Assembly (NCBI GenBank): GCA_030278955.1
Contig: JAOANR010000003.1
Location: 35,420,054 to 35,484,053 of the forward strand
Length of the DNA stretch: 64,000 nucleotides
Reading direction: 5' to 3'
From: Hygrophila difformis
Lineage: Eukaryota; Streptophyta; Magnoliopsida; Lamiales; Acanthaceae
Part shown: positions 1 through 10,761 of the stretch, piece after piece
Position numbering within the stretch: position 1 is the stretch's first letter
Layout of the letters: each line of letters begins with the position of its first letter
The notes under the pieces: model-generated
Told to the model about the DNA's origin: nothing
The model's input: only the letters and a program-made list of their open reading frames with translations
The model's database searches: none
Position numbers and translations under genes: made by a program

Positions 1-494
1 GTGATATTGTGGATTTGAAATTCTTTGTTTGGCTTGAGAGAATATATAGTTAAAAATTTGAAATACGATACAAGTATACATGATAAAGGAGAACTTTAAA
101 TGACAAAACTGAAGGAATACCATCTAATTTTATGGGTTTGAAATTGACAATCCATATGTATCCAAACAATAATGAAGAATTTGAGTCGGAGATTTAAAAT
201 ACCCCGACTTTCAGCTTTACATACATTTCATCGATATATTGGTATCACTAACACTGTGACAATCGAGCACGCGTTCACCCTCATTTAATTTTGTGTTCTT
301 AAAATAGTGTAGTTTCACCCTATTAGATTTATGTTAAATACATATCCTCTTTAAGATGCAATATTTTGGAGATTAATATTAAAACAACACAACACAAGAA
401 GTCTATATTGATTTTCGACCGCTAACATTTTAATAGATTACTCTATAAAGATGTGTTACTGGTTTTCTAGATCAAATGACTTTGTAGTAGTATA
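1..494. other. Anonymous flank of Helitron 1
   Basis: AT-rich sequence with no ORF, exon-like segment, RNA gene or terminal repeat that I can recognise. It lies directly beyond the 3' terminus of the first Helitron. The bases next to that terminus (TATACTAC read on the minus strand) supply the T expected after a Helitron CTRR end. Confidence 0.5.
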
Positions 495-640
495 CTAGTT
501 AGAGTAGTTGTGCAATGCACAACGTACTAAGGGCGTACAACTGCCCATGGAGAAAAAAAGAAATAATTGTAGGTGAGTGCACGTGAGTTTCTTATATGAT
601 ACTTATTATGTTTAAAGAAATTTAGTTATATTTAATTTAC
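495..640 (-). repeat. Helitron 1 3'-terminal region with hairpin
   Basis: About 140 bp closely match the terminus of the second Helitron at 6689-6835: the hairpin, a shared GTACAACTGCCCATGG block, then similar AT-rich sequence. The shared 3' end puts both elements in one Helitron family. The loop of the hairpin differs (AAT here, GAT in the other), and the outermost stem pairs have co-changed (TTGTGC/GCACAA versus CTGTGC/GCACAG). Confidence 0.8.
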
Positions 641-1647
641 AAGGCAAATACGCAGGGCTAAGGAAGCCAAATTCAGACTATAAAGTTTACTTAGAGCTGA
701 AATTTTCTAACACTTGCAAATCAACATAAACAAATGTGAAACCCACGAGTTTAAAAAAAAAAAACCCTACGAATTTAATTTAATAATAATGGAGATTCAC
801 CTTAAGAAGTAGTACAATGGAAGATGGTGTTGGTGGGCTACTCAATGAAATCCCTCAATCAATTCAAAGGAAAAAAAAAGGGATTGTTGCAATTTGATAC
901 CTTGATAGCAGTGCCAGCGGTGGCAAGCGGAGAGCGGAGTGTTGAATAACAACAATGGAAGCGCACTTTGGTGGACGTTGGGGTATGATCCAATAGGAAA
1001 TGTGAGCTAAACAACCCTAAAAACCAAAGTGAGAAGACGTAGGAAGCGAACAAGGAATCAGTACAGTTGCAAAAGTATTTTTCAGAATTCATTGATACAT
1101 GCGAAAATCTGAAACTTATCCCCCAATAATCCTATAAAATTTGTCAGAGAATGAGGCTTAAAATATAATGAAGATAACAAAATATCATCGCACCAAATAA
1201 TACTATTTTTTGTATAATCCAATTATAGAACCCAACAGCCAACAGGGAAGGAAGCATGTTGATTAATGGAAGCCCACTGTTGATTGTTCCCACTAAGTGC
1301 CCATCATTTACCAGTTCGCGTCCGGAAAAATAAATACATAGAACCAATTCAGGCCTACGAAAAACTTCCTTAAGTCTTATTGACGCACCATGAAGATTAA
1401 CTGTTGTAGTCCAGCTACATAACCAATACATATTTCACAACCTATGCTCACGATACATTCAATGAAATAATTGCATTAAACAGAGTAATAATATTTGAAG
1501 ACAGGAATCCATGAAAGAAAACAGATAGCATAAACGATCATCATTTACTTGTCTCACAATCTCTTCCAAATGACGGTACACAACTCAAAAGATATTCACC
1601 AAAACTAAGAAATAAGATGATGTAGTTTTCCCAACAGGAATCCATAC

Positions 1648-3529
1648 CATAAGAAGAGCATCAGCGTTCATCTGAAGCAACTTTTCCAAATAAGGGCTTA
1701 TCCTCAATCCATCGAAAATAACACTAACAACACAATCTACATCCCTGGACGTTCTTTGTTCTAAAAGTTCTTCAGCCTGCTTCATGTATTCTGTAACTTT
1801 CTGAAAACCGGTCGAACAAGCAAAAGAATTATTTTCTTAGATGAAGCTAACATCCAATGGTTTTAACAGGGCATATAAAAAATAGATAATCAATGCTTTA
1901 GAGACAAAAACTTGCTAATTCTCAACATACTGTATAAAGCACCAACAACATGATTTGTAAAAACCAATTCCCATAGTCTCAATAGTTTATTCTTATTATA
2001 AGGTGTAATGCAGCATTGTAGAAATTATGGAATTCCAACAACACACATCTAAGCATGTAGGAACCCGCAATTTACAAAACCATAAGAATAAAGAATGAAG
2101 GGGCAAACAAACTATTGCAAAATTGCTTTAAGGGCTTCAAAGTGTAGTTCACCATTTCTTCCCCATATTTTCTCTTGGAGTGAAAACAGACAGGTCAAAT
2201 CACTTCCTCGGCTCCAGGACCAAGAACACAAATTTGATATAAGAAACATAAGTCTTGCCTGACTTGTGCTTGAAAGTACCATTTTAAATATAAAACGTAT
2301 GTAGCTTTCAGTGACATTGACATTGGCAGGATGCATTTATCCCAATTTATTAGGCTACTCATCCATAATATTTCAAATGGATAAAAACGATAATATTGAG
2401 CGGATTTTTACTATGTTTTGACTTTAGCTACCTAAGTTATTAGATATTATATTGTACAAATGGATAAAATACCTTTGCATTCTCAAGGCCCTCAGAAACT
2501 TCTATCAACACTTTCTTGTCTGGGAAGGCATCAGGGTCTCCTTGCAAAAACTTCTTAAAATGCAGAGTTTCGTTTTCAACATCCCATAGTGAAAGGTAAC
2601 AGCTTCAAATCGATAAACAGATAGAAAACAAGTGAGCAAACTCTGAATGATTCATAGTCCTAAACAGAAAGCATGACATTGTGTCTATTCTGAAAAGTTC
2701 TTGGTCACATAAGTGTCTTCGACCCTTCGTGTAAAACAAGTTCATTAGATAGCTCCTGAACACCCCTATAACAGTTAGACCATGGGGATCAAAGATCAAA
2801 ATCCTATAACGACAGCAGTCGGGACACCAATGATGATGGTGGATCAGAAGAAAGATATCCAGAAACAATTATGACCTCGGGCGATCAATCCTAAGTAACT
2901 CATTCTATATGACAAAGAAAAATAAGTTACACTGCTGCTGCTAGCAACTTAAGTCCATTGTGTGAATGGGATTCCTTTACAAAATTAATTTTAGACAACA
3001 AATGATCCATCAAGTGAGCTGTAGAAAACAAACTCATGTAATAAGGCCAGGCCCAAGATATAGGCCATATTAGTTAAATCCAGTCCATTTATTTGTCTCT
3101 TCAAGGTGTATTATTCACTCACTCCATAAACAAGGCAAAAAAATTGTTGCCTTTTTGAAAGAAAAAGGAAAAAAGGTAAAGTATAACTTCAGATTACAAC
3201 ATAACTAAGAAGAGATTGCATGTCAATAGTTCAACAAGAAGCATAGAACTAACATGGACGAAAAGAATAAAGAACATGTCTTACTTAGCAGCTCGCACTC
3301 GCACTTTTAGAAAACTGGAGTCTATTGCAGAAGTTTTTGTGCAATCATCTAGTGCTTCTCTCAGCCTCCCGAGTGACATACGTGTTGCTGTACGATTGCT
3401 ATTGCTATAGCACAACATCAGAGCCCTAAGTCAGATTTCGGATGAGTCATTTGGGAGAACACAATTCACTCCTTGAGTGTAACAATCTTCATCTCTAGAG
3501 AAGTCCCCCATTGCATAGGCTTGCTTTCC
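1648..3529 (-). pseudogene. Captured fragment of a TPR/DnaJ (DNAJC7-like) co-chaperone gene
   Basis: Three minus-strand exons with plausible splice sites: 3285-3529, about 2473-2602 and 1648-1800. Together they encode TPR segments of the plant TPR-plus-J-domain co-chaperones (DNAJC7/TPR15 type). Seen directly are AYAMGDFSRDEDCYTQGVNC, then LREALDDCTKTSAIDSSFLK in the first exon, HFKKFLQGDPDAFPDKKVL in the second, and EYMKQAEELLEQRTSRDV followed by YLEKLLQMNADALLM in the third. Family members bind Hsp70/Hsp90 through the TPRs. The copy is broken: an in-frame TGA follows NDSSEI near 3440 where the family reads on into a leucine-arginine helix. The N-terminal region, later TPRs and J domain are absent. 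It sits last in the Helitron, downstream of the Dus fragment in the same sense. Family assignment is by remembered similarity. Confidence 0.7.
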
Positions 3530-4073
3530 CTGGCACAAAATAAAAGCAGAAGCAAACTTGAGAGTTTTTCTATTGGCCATCAATATAAACCAAATAGCCA
3601 ATACATAGGAAGAAAACAAAGACATACTAAAGAGTCTTGATAAAGCAACATATAAAATACTATACAACAGGGACAATCATCATTGGATCAATTGTTGGGA
3701 GACCACCTTTTTAAAAAGCAGAAGGAAACAGTGAAAAGGCAATAACAGTTTAAGAAAGGACTACATGAAAAGCGAGATTTTTTTTTTCAAAAAAAAGAAC
3801 TATAGTCAAGAAAAGGGTAACGGGAAAAGTACGTGGCTGTGTAGAACCCCTATTAGGAGAAATCCCAAAGCAACTTGGGGCGAACAAAGATACACAAGAG
3901 TCAACGGAGCAATCAACCAAGCCGGCTTCAAAAGAAGATACTGAAAAAGCATCCAAAGACACAATGATACAGAAGTATGCTTTGGTAAGTCAGAGAAACC
4001 AAAGCACAGGAAACCTGACAGCAATATATAGTGTGGTTTTGTGTACATAAAATACCAATCTAAGATGAGCTAC

Positions 4074-4497
4074 CTTCCTAACATGTTCTCTTTTCACATC
4101 TTCCCAGGGTGATTTTCCTTTGGGAGAAAAAATAGATGCATTCCAAAGTACACCGCTAGCCACCATAACAGATGAAACGCCTATGGTAGGGAGAAAGAAG
4201 ATTGTTAACAGATTGAAGTGAAAAGGATCTGCTGCAAAATAAGCGCACACACCAACACAGACAAGTAAAACTTTAGCAAATCTATGAACAACATCGTGCA
4301 ACAACAAAGCATCAAAACAAGATATCCAAGATAAGCAGAGCAAGAAACTGCCAGCTCACAAATTAGAGGAAATCATTTGGCAAGTTCTATATCCACCTGG
4401 TGCGACTTTGATGCGTTCAGAATTTTCATACTCAAATACATCACTATTAGCAATGACAGGGATAGAAACTGCAGCTACAACATCTGCAATCTCATCC
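4074..4497 (-). pseudogene. Captured fragment of tRNA-dihydrouridine(20) synthase gene
   Basis: Two minus-strand exons, 4397-4497 (donor CAG/GTGGAT) and 4074-4180 (acceptor CCATAG, donor AAG/GTAGCT), join in phase. They encode EIADVVAAVSIPVIANSDVF and then SSVMVASGVLWNASIF followed by KSPWEDVKREHVRK. This matches the C-terminal part of the TIM barrel of plant Dus2-type flavoenzymes, which reduce U20 in the tRNA D-loop. The segment surrounds the FMN-phosphate-binding region. Intact family members usually read ANGDVFEYED and MVARGALWN, so the S for G and S for R changes seen here suggest decay. The N-terminal catalytic cysteine region and the C-terminal helical domain are missing. Its neighbours are unrelated captured genes in the same sense. 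Confidence 0.72.
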
Positions 4498-4738
4498 CTG
4501 GGGCAATCAACAACTTTCCCGCAATCGGTTGGAGAGAAATATTCCTCACTGGAAATAAGTTGAATAAATATTATGTCAAAAGATCTATACCCAAGTTTTT
4601 CATCTGTTCATATTTGAAAAGGACTGAACAAAGCAAGGAACCAATGCAATATGCCGAGCTTGACAAAACTAAGAGATATATTTATCACAAACTATCAATC
4701 ACCAGAAAGAAGCATATGGTTGTGCATCCTTTTATTAC

Positions 4739-5023
4739 CTTTAGCAACTTGACCATACTTCTCAAATGCCTCTCTTAAACTCAAATGATCGGTGTTGAAT
4801 GGAAGTCCTGAAATACAAAAAGATATGAAACAAAATTCACAGAAGAAAAGAACAGCTCAAAAATCCTAAATAAAAAGGAAATTTTACCTCCAATGAAGAG
4901 CTTAGATATTGACATGCATCTTATTGATTGTAAGACGGAAGGTCCGAACGACGAAACTTCTTTATTTATGTGGGTACAGACAGCTCTCCCCAATATACCT
5001 CCATCTTTTTTTAAGAAAGCCAT
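4739..5023 (-). pseudogene. Captured 5' exons of a mitochondrial glycine-rich RNA-binding (RRM) protein
   Basis: Exon 1 (4888-5023) starts at an ATG and encodes MAFLKKDGGILGRAVCTHIN, a basic amphipathic stretch like a mitochondrial presequence. It ends in KLFIGG, the RNP2 core of an RRM. Exon 2 (4739-4807) continues in phase with LPFNTDHLSLREAFEKYGQV, the first helix and following turn of the RRM. The family (mitochondrial GR-RBP/ORRM-like proteins) binds RNA for organelle editing, splicing or stress functions. Both introns obey GT-AG. The next exon, with RNP1 and the glycine-rich tail, is not present; the following DNA belongs to the Dus fragment. The frames present are open but only a third of an RRM protein is encoded. 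Confidence 0.72.
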
Positions 5024-5704
5024 AGCTACAACCTACCACAATGAAAGCATTAATATTTTTCAGAAAGTACATATTCTTTCAAAACTGAAATCCCGAGAAG
5101 CCATCAACATAAAACAAACCAAAAGCCAATCAATGTATCATACAGATATCTTCGAGCCCCCTTCTACAGAAAACACCTTTCATCTTACTTACAATAGAAA
5201 AAGGTTCATATAGGGCATAAATCAACCACATAAAATAGAGACCGAACCTTCAAGTTTAAATTTGATCTCAAAAAACACAAAAAACAGATGATAATAATCG
5301 CTTCGGTGACCTCAAAACACTCACCACAATCTACGACAAAAAAAAAGAAACAGAAGTCAAACAAAACAAACCGATCAGTAACAGAAATGCATAATCATTC
5401 AAGAAATAACAAAATCAGGGACGGAAATCGCCAAAAATCCAAAGAAAGAAAACATATTCAAATAAACAGAAGCCTAATTACACGACCACCAGGAAGCGAG
5501 TCCCCTCAAACACGTTCCCTCAAACCCCAAACCACCAGGAATAGAAACTTTGAGCGACCTGCAAACAGCAAACGAGCGTGATGGTGGCTGGAGCTCGCCG
5601 ACAGAGAGAGATGCCGGCGTGCAGAGGGAGAGAGCTCGCTGGGCATTATCCCTGTGAACAAACTGTGACTGTTTTCCAGAAAGGAGACATAATTGGAGGC
5701 CTTG

Positions 5705-6390
5705 TCAGTCATCATCCCCATGGTGAATCGACCCCAGCATATCGTTGATCTCGTCGCGATCGGCTGGCCTTTGCAGGTTGTTCTTCTTGTAAATCCGGCA
5801 TAATAACCAATCATCAAGCTACAACGACAAATTATTCAATAAATTAGTTAAACGAATCGTCATACCAAAACCCTGAGATTATCAACGATGAACACTCGCA
5901 TACCCTTAAGGAGCCTTTTCTGGTGGCAACGTCGCAGCCGGGAGGCTTCGATTTGGGCTTATTATCTACAAGGCGATACTCGTGCATGATCCAGTTAGTC
6001 TTGACACCCTTTGGCGGCCTCCCGCCATAAAAAACCAGTGCTTTCTTAACCCCGACTTTCTGCGTCCCTCCCGCCGTCAGAACCGGTTTGTCCGTCCCCG
6101 TCACGTTCCAATACCCGGAAGTCGTCGCCCGGCTCGGCCGAGCCCTGTTCGGGTACTTCCTATCCCTAGGGCTGAAGAAATACCACTCTTGCTCCTCAAA
6201 TATAGCCTTTGCTAATTCCAATTCCAAAATCACAGTAAAATACAATGAACAACACAATTACACAAAGCTGAATTCGATAAAATTACCAACCCGACACCAC
6301 AAAATTACAAACCTGGAAGCTTCCATGGATGAAATTTGTAAAGGTCGACTTCAGCGATGATGGAAACCGGGAGGGGAACGGAGGCGGAGT
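5705..6390 (-). pseudogene. Captured NAC-domain transcription factor fragment
   Basis: Three exon pieces splice correctly. 6313-6390 encodes [20 protein letters not shown] (subdomain B). 5904-6211 encodes [29 protein letters not shown] and [20 protein letters not shown] (subdomains C and D, with the basic DNA-binding face). 5705-5818 encodes LDDWLLCRIYKKNNLQRPAD (subdomain E) and then hits TGA at 5705-5707. NAC factors are plant-specific nuclear transcription factors; this looks closest to the NAM/NARS/ATAF-type group. Subdomain A (the usual LPPGFRFHPTDEEL) is missing upstream: the frame before ASVPL is unrelated sequence close to the Helitron 5' end. Almost the whole C-terminal activation region is also missing. 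The usual WK in the GYWKATG motif reads WN. It is the first cargo gene in the Helitron. Confidence 0.82.
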
Positions 6391-6688
6391 GAGAAATTAG
6401 TCGTGGGAAATTTAGGGCGGAGGAAACAAAGAGGAGGGGGAGTAGTGGTTTAGGTTTAGAGGAGAGAAATGAGACAGAGCACAATCGATCCAGATAAGAA
6501 TGACGATCCACTGACAGTTTGATCCGATGGCCACCATTCCATCTCACCTCCAATTTGTGATTTGACGGTCCAAAATCAATTTAGAAATGAGTGGCTACGA
6601 TTCAAATTCAATTACGATGGACGGTGCAGATTTCAAATTGGGGTTTGGAACTGTTTGGCAAATTCTCTTATAATATATAGAAGATATA

Positions 6689-6835
6689 CTAGCAATTTAA
6701 GCTGTGCGATGCACAGCGTATTTAGGACGTACAACTGCCCATGGAGAAAGAAGAAATAATTATAAGTGAGCGCACGTGGTTTCCTTATCTGATACTTATC
6801 ATGTTCAAAGAAGTTTAGTTATACATACAACCAAT
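6689..6835 (-). repeat. Helitron 2 3'-terminal region with hairpin
   Basis: Homologous to 495-640 over about 140 bp. It ends CTAG/T four bases (TATA) away from the TC start of Helitron 1, so the two elements lie head-to-tail with almost no host DNA between them. Confidence 0.8.
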
Positions 6836-7256
6836 ATTCTATTTGAATGTAATAGAACACATTTCTCATTCTCCAAAGTTAGTCATTCTTCATTCTATCC
6901 TGGCTCCAAATTCATGTCCGAAATAACAAATACAAATCCATAAGGTAAAGAAAAAAAAAAGAAAAGAAATTAATCACCAAACATAGCCGATGACCGTTAA
7001 AACATTACAAACAGTTACCAATAAAAAGTAACAAATCTATACATCACTTTCAAGTTTCTAAAATTACCAGTCCAGCTATACAAAATGAAGGATGTTCAAG
7101 ATCTCTTGGGTCATTGTGAATATAATAATGCATGTTTAATTTTAATACATGATATATATTCACTACATAATAGTGGCTTCAATCCTATCTGGAGTTTGAA
7201 ATGTTAACTTTCTGATAGGATATACCACTCTGAAGTTTGGGAGGGATAGTTTCCGA

Positions 7257-7575
7257 TAGGGGTGTCAATTTTGGACACGACCCAAAAACACGAACACGAC
7301 CGACACGAACCCGGTGCAGTTTTGGGTTCAGTCGTTTTTTGGTTTCTCTAATTAGGTCAAAATTTGACCTAAAAATCTCCAGGTCTTGTTCGGGTTTGGT
7401 ATTTCAAGTTCATTCCGGGTTTCGGGTCGTGTTCGGAATTACAAATTTTGTGTTATACCCTTACTCAACACTCGACATGAACACGACCCAAACCTGTGAA
7501 ACCTGAAACACGACCTGACCAACCTGACCGAAACATGACACGAACACGACCCGAAACCTGAAATTAACAGCTCTA
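7257..7575. mobile_element. Degenerate hAT-like MITE (candidate)
   Basis: The ends are TAGGGGTGTCAATTT at the left and, read inverted, TAGAGCTGTTAATTT at the right: 12 of 15 positions match. Flanking 8-mers GTTTCCGA and ATTTTCGA match at 6 of 8, as expected for an old hAT-type 8-bp duplication. The interior is full of degenerate ACACGACCC-type motifs, a look shared by common plant hAT-derived repeats. No transposase. It lies inside Helitron 2, just before the LTR element. Confidence 0.45.
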
Positions 7576-9595
7576 ATTTTCGATTGGTGGTGCAGGCGAT
7601 GGTCAGGAGAGTAGGGCCTAAGGAAAATTTCTAATGCCCCAAAAAGCTGTAATACCCGGGATTTTTATCGGCGTTCAAGGAATCAAATTTATTTCTTAAT
7701 CCGAGCAAGGTTGAAATATCTCCGAGAAGAAGAAAATAATTTATCACAATAAATTATTGCTTGGAAATGAAACGCCGATATATTCAAAAAAAAAATTCAA
7801 AATGGAATGAAAGAGGGAAAGGAAGCCCGAAGACATTCCATGAATCGGGTCAAAAGAATTGGAATTAAATTCAAGAAAGAAAAGAATTTTAATTCCAAGA
7901 ACCCGTGAAGTCAGAAATAATTTAATTAGATAAATTATTACACGGGAGTCAAAAGATGACGAATTAGAAGCCGACAAACCCAAAACCGACGGACTTAAGA
8001 TTTCAAAAACGAAATCAATTTCAAGTCGAAATAAATTTAAGAAAGAAATCGTAACCCCAGAAATGACCCGAAAAGTCGAACCGAAAACGTAGAGGATAGA
8101 AACCCGATCGAGAAAAGAAGAAAAGACCCGACGAACCACGCGGACCACTCGAACCGGTCGAACCGGGCGCCGCGTGCTCTCCGCGCGGACACCGCGCGAG
8201 AGTTGGACGACGCGTCCAAGGTTGAGCCCGCGCGCACTTCGCGCGGACAAAGCAATACGTGCGCGCCACCACCGCGCCAGAGGTGCAGGAGGTGTAAACT
8301 TTCCATCGGGGGCGATTTTCTTGCCTAAATTACGATTCCCTTCGAGGGAAATCGGATCCCAGCCTTAAGGAAGGCTTAGGGACGACTGGAGGTGCCTCCA
8401 AAACCCTAATCCACAGAAAACACTCCCCATTCTACTCCCAACTTCCTCTCCAAGCCAAAACTCCTCCGACGAAAATTTCCGGCGAACATTCCGGCGACGA
8501 CGAGGCGACCGGGACAGATCCACTGCCTCATAGAACCTTGGTAAGTCTTAATACAGTGTTCCATCCGTCCATAAGTCTCCAAAACTCGAATTCTAACCCT
8601 TTTCCTTTGCTACGATTTCACGCCCGAAAACGAACAAAAAGCGATCGGAAAGATTGGCCGTTCGTCGCGACCCTAGGACGTCCGGATACCCGTTCCAGTG
8701 ACCCTAATCTCTAAATCAGTAAGTTAAAACCTTACTCACAAATTTTCGTGGTTGTTTGTTGTTTAAAACTCGAGATATAGGCTTGTAACAAAAATCGGTT
8801 TTCAAAAACTCTATTTTCGTCCAATTTCAAAGACTCGCCTAAAACTCGACCTTCGGGAATTCAAACCGAAAACTTTTCAACATAAAAGTTGTTCCTAACA
8901 CCTTTATCTATCTTGTGTCCAAATTCCCTTACTCGACTTGATGCATGTTTTTCACCCATTTTTCGAATGATTCAACTTGGCATTCCTAAACAAAAGTTGT
9001 AGATAATTGTGTCTAGATTATGCATATAAAATTTCATGGATTTTGGTGTTCATTTGATATGTCAAACGGTCGAATTTTCAGAACTGCTTTAAAACTGTTT
9101 CGAAGGCCGCGAGTATGCAGTGAGTTGTGGTCGATTTTTGAGTACCAAGAAATCATTATTTCCAAATTCTTAAAACATGAAAGTTGTTCCTTAACGTGTT
9201 TTGTAGTTACTGTAAAAATTTCGCATCAATTGGTTTTGAAATGAATTTTTAATCGGCGTTGCACGAACCTGTGACGGAACCAGTTTTTAAGACAAAAATT
9301 ATTCTTTGCAATGAACTCGAATTTCGACTCACTTCGGAACCTTATTTCCAAAAACTTAAAACATGAAAGTTGTTCGTGTTTGTGTTTTTGAACTACTGTA
9401 AAAATTTCAGAATTTTTGGTGTAAAGACGAATTTTTAATTAAGAAAGGCGTAAACTGCCTCGAATAGGATTTTTCGAACCTGAGAAAACTCGAACTATGA
9501 AATCGCGATATCGATCATTTGACAACATTGAAATACGAACTTTCAAAAAATCCCGTTCACTAGGCTGAGCCGATCTTCATGCTATCATTATCTTT

Positions 9596-9780
9596 GAGAC
9601 TGCCACGTTAGTGGTCTCCTTACTATCTGAGATTGCCTCGTTAGTGATCTCGCGCGCTGTGTTTTGGATCGCCTCGTTAGTGGTCCTACTATCTTTTTGA
9701 GACTGCCTCGTTAGTGGTCTCCCATTGTTTGGACTGCCTCGTTAGTGGTCCTATGTTGAGATTGCCTCGTTAGTGATCTC
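9596..9780 (+). repeat. Hairpin array A in 5' LTR (six units)
   Basis: Six short inverted repeats share the loop core TCGTTA (one has ACGTTA). Units are at 9596-9618, 9629-9651, 9666-9686, 9699-9721, 9731-9751 and 9758-9780. Outer arms vary in step: GAGAC/GTCTC, GAGAT/ATCTC and GGAC/GTCC. Confidence 0.85.
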
Positions 9781-9804
9781 CTTATTATGCCAAAACGGCT
9801 CATC

Positions 9805-10039
9805 CCTTGCGGGTTCGATTCCCCAAGGTGAATAATTCCTGCGGGTTCGATTCCCCAAGATGTAAATTTTCCTGCGGGTTCAATTCCCCAGGATGTTGGT
9901 TATGTTTTCCTGCGGGTTCGATTCCCCAGGATGTTTTTTTATGTATTCCTGCGGGTTCGATTCCCCAGGATGTGTGTGATTCCTATGGGTTCAATTCCCT
10001 AGGATGTATTTGAGTCCTTGCGGGTTCGATTCCCCAAGG
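9805..10039 (+). repeat. tRNA T-arm-like tandem hairpins in 5' LTR (seven units)
   Basis: Seven copies of a 22-24 bp motif with core GGGTTCGATTCCCC, flanked by pairing arms CCTTG/CAAGG, TCCTG/CAGGA or CCTA/TAGG. The core GGTTCGATTCC matches the consensus of the tRNA B box. Units are separated by 10-20 bp of T/G-rich DNA. Confidence 0.85.
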
Positions 10040-10749
10040 GCGATGGAATATCTTTGACTATAACTGAAACATTGATAGAAGATTGAGATTAAGAAAACGC
10101 GTCCTTTCAAGTATGCCTTAGAATCTTTTGGTAAACTGTTAAATCATATTTTTAATCTGTGCTTGAGTGAAAAGAAAATCTTTAACTAAACCTTCATTCT
10201 AATTTATTAAATTCTTATTACTTAGACGGTTAATTGATATTTTGTCAAAAGGTCTAAAAGACTTGAATTTAAGTTTAAATTTTATTTATGCAACTCTAAA
10301 TTAATCCTCGTATCGCATGAAAGGTGTAATTTTAATTAAACACATGTAACCCCTTAAATTGTTAGTTAGGGATTAACTTACTCAGTATTTTATATACTGA
10401 TAAAACCCGTTGTCCATTCTTTTCCATTACAGAGTACGGAGCATGATCATGCATCGGGGGATCACTTTGGACATTTGGCTATTTATTTACATGACTTGCA
10501 TGCGGGTTTGTTGACCCGAGTTTTTGCCATGTCGGCCCATATTTAAATTTCCGCTGCAACATATTATTCTTATTCATGTATGGATGATGATACACTATTA
10601 TTTTTAAGTAATTCCGGACTTGCTTTTAAAACTTTTTCCAACACCTATAGCCTTGCATCTCTTTAGCAAGCTCGGAGAAACCGTGTCTTGCTAGGGAGGT
10701 GCGGCGGTGACACCTCGGCCTGAGTTATCAAATCCGGGGTGTTACAAAG

Positions 10750-10761
10750 TGGTATCAGAGC
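10750..10761 (+). other. Primer-binding site, tRNA-Met type
   Basis: TGGTATCAGAGC lies three bases after the 5' LTR, the standard initiator-Met primer site of many plant LTR retrotransposons. Confidence 0.88.

Larger units (their letters stand above)
495..6684 (-). mobile_element. Helitron 1, non-autonomous, with captured gene fragments
   Basis: Read on the minus strand, the element begins with TC at 6684 (TCTTCTATATATTATAAGAG, a typical plant Helitron 5' terminus, preceded by A). It ends with CTAG at 498-495, followed by T. Eleven bases inside the 3' end is a perfect hairpin at 507-523 (arms GTTGTGC/GCACAAC). There are no terminal inverted repeats and no target-site duplication, as the family predicts. 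About 6.2 kb long, it contains no Rep/helicase ORF, so it must have been mobilised in trans. Inside lie minus-strand exon-intron fragments of at least four unrelated nuclear genes, the hallmark of Helitron capture. Stretches between the exons (625-1640, 1810-2470, 2610-3280, 3540-4070) show only intron-like or unrecognised AT-rich DNA. Confidence 0.82.
7648..10746 (+). repeat. 5' LTR of gag-only element 1
   Basis: 3099 bp, TG...CA bounded. Compared with the 3' LTR it lacks about 85 bp after 8922 (a stretch present at roughly 13940-14025) and has one fewer T-arm-like repeat. ORFs within it, including the GC-rich stretch at 8150-8300, have no coding signature. It carries two hairpin arrays at 9596-9780 and 9805-10039. 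Confidence 0.9.

Noticed and set aside
1144..1431. 95-codon minus-strand ORF as a further DNAJ exon
   Set aside because: Does not match the expected next exon of the TPR/DnaJ gene and lacks clear splice borders.
3840..3998. Plus-strand exon-like stretch (Lys/Glu/Thr-rich, ends at GTAAGT)
   Set aside because: Low-complexity, opposite in sense to all other cargo, no family recognised; probably chance.
7744..8306. Long minus-strand ORFs at 7744-8306 and again at 12750-13331
   Set aside because: They are the same LTR sequence read twice; composition is Arg/Ser-biased GC-rich shadow, with no conserved protein.
9805..10039. Possible tRNA genes (GGTTCGATTCC)
   Set aside because: Only the T-arm-like hairpin is present. 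No acceptor, D or anticodon arms can be drawn around it.
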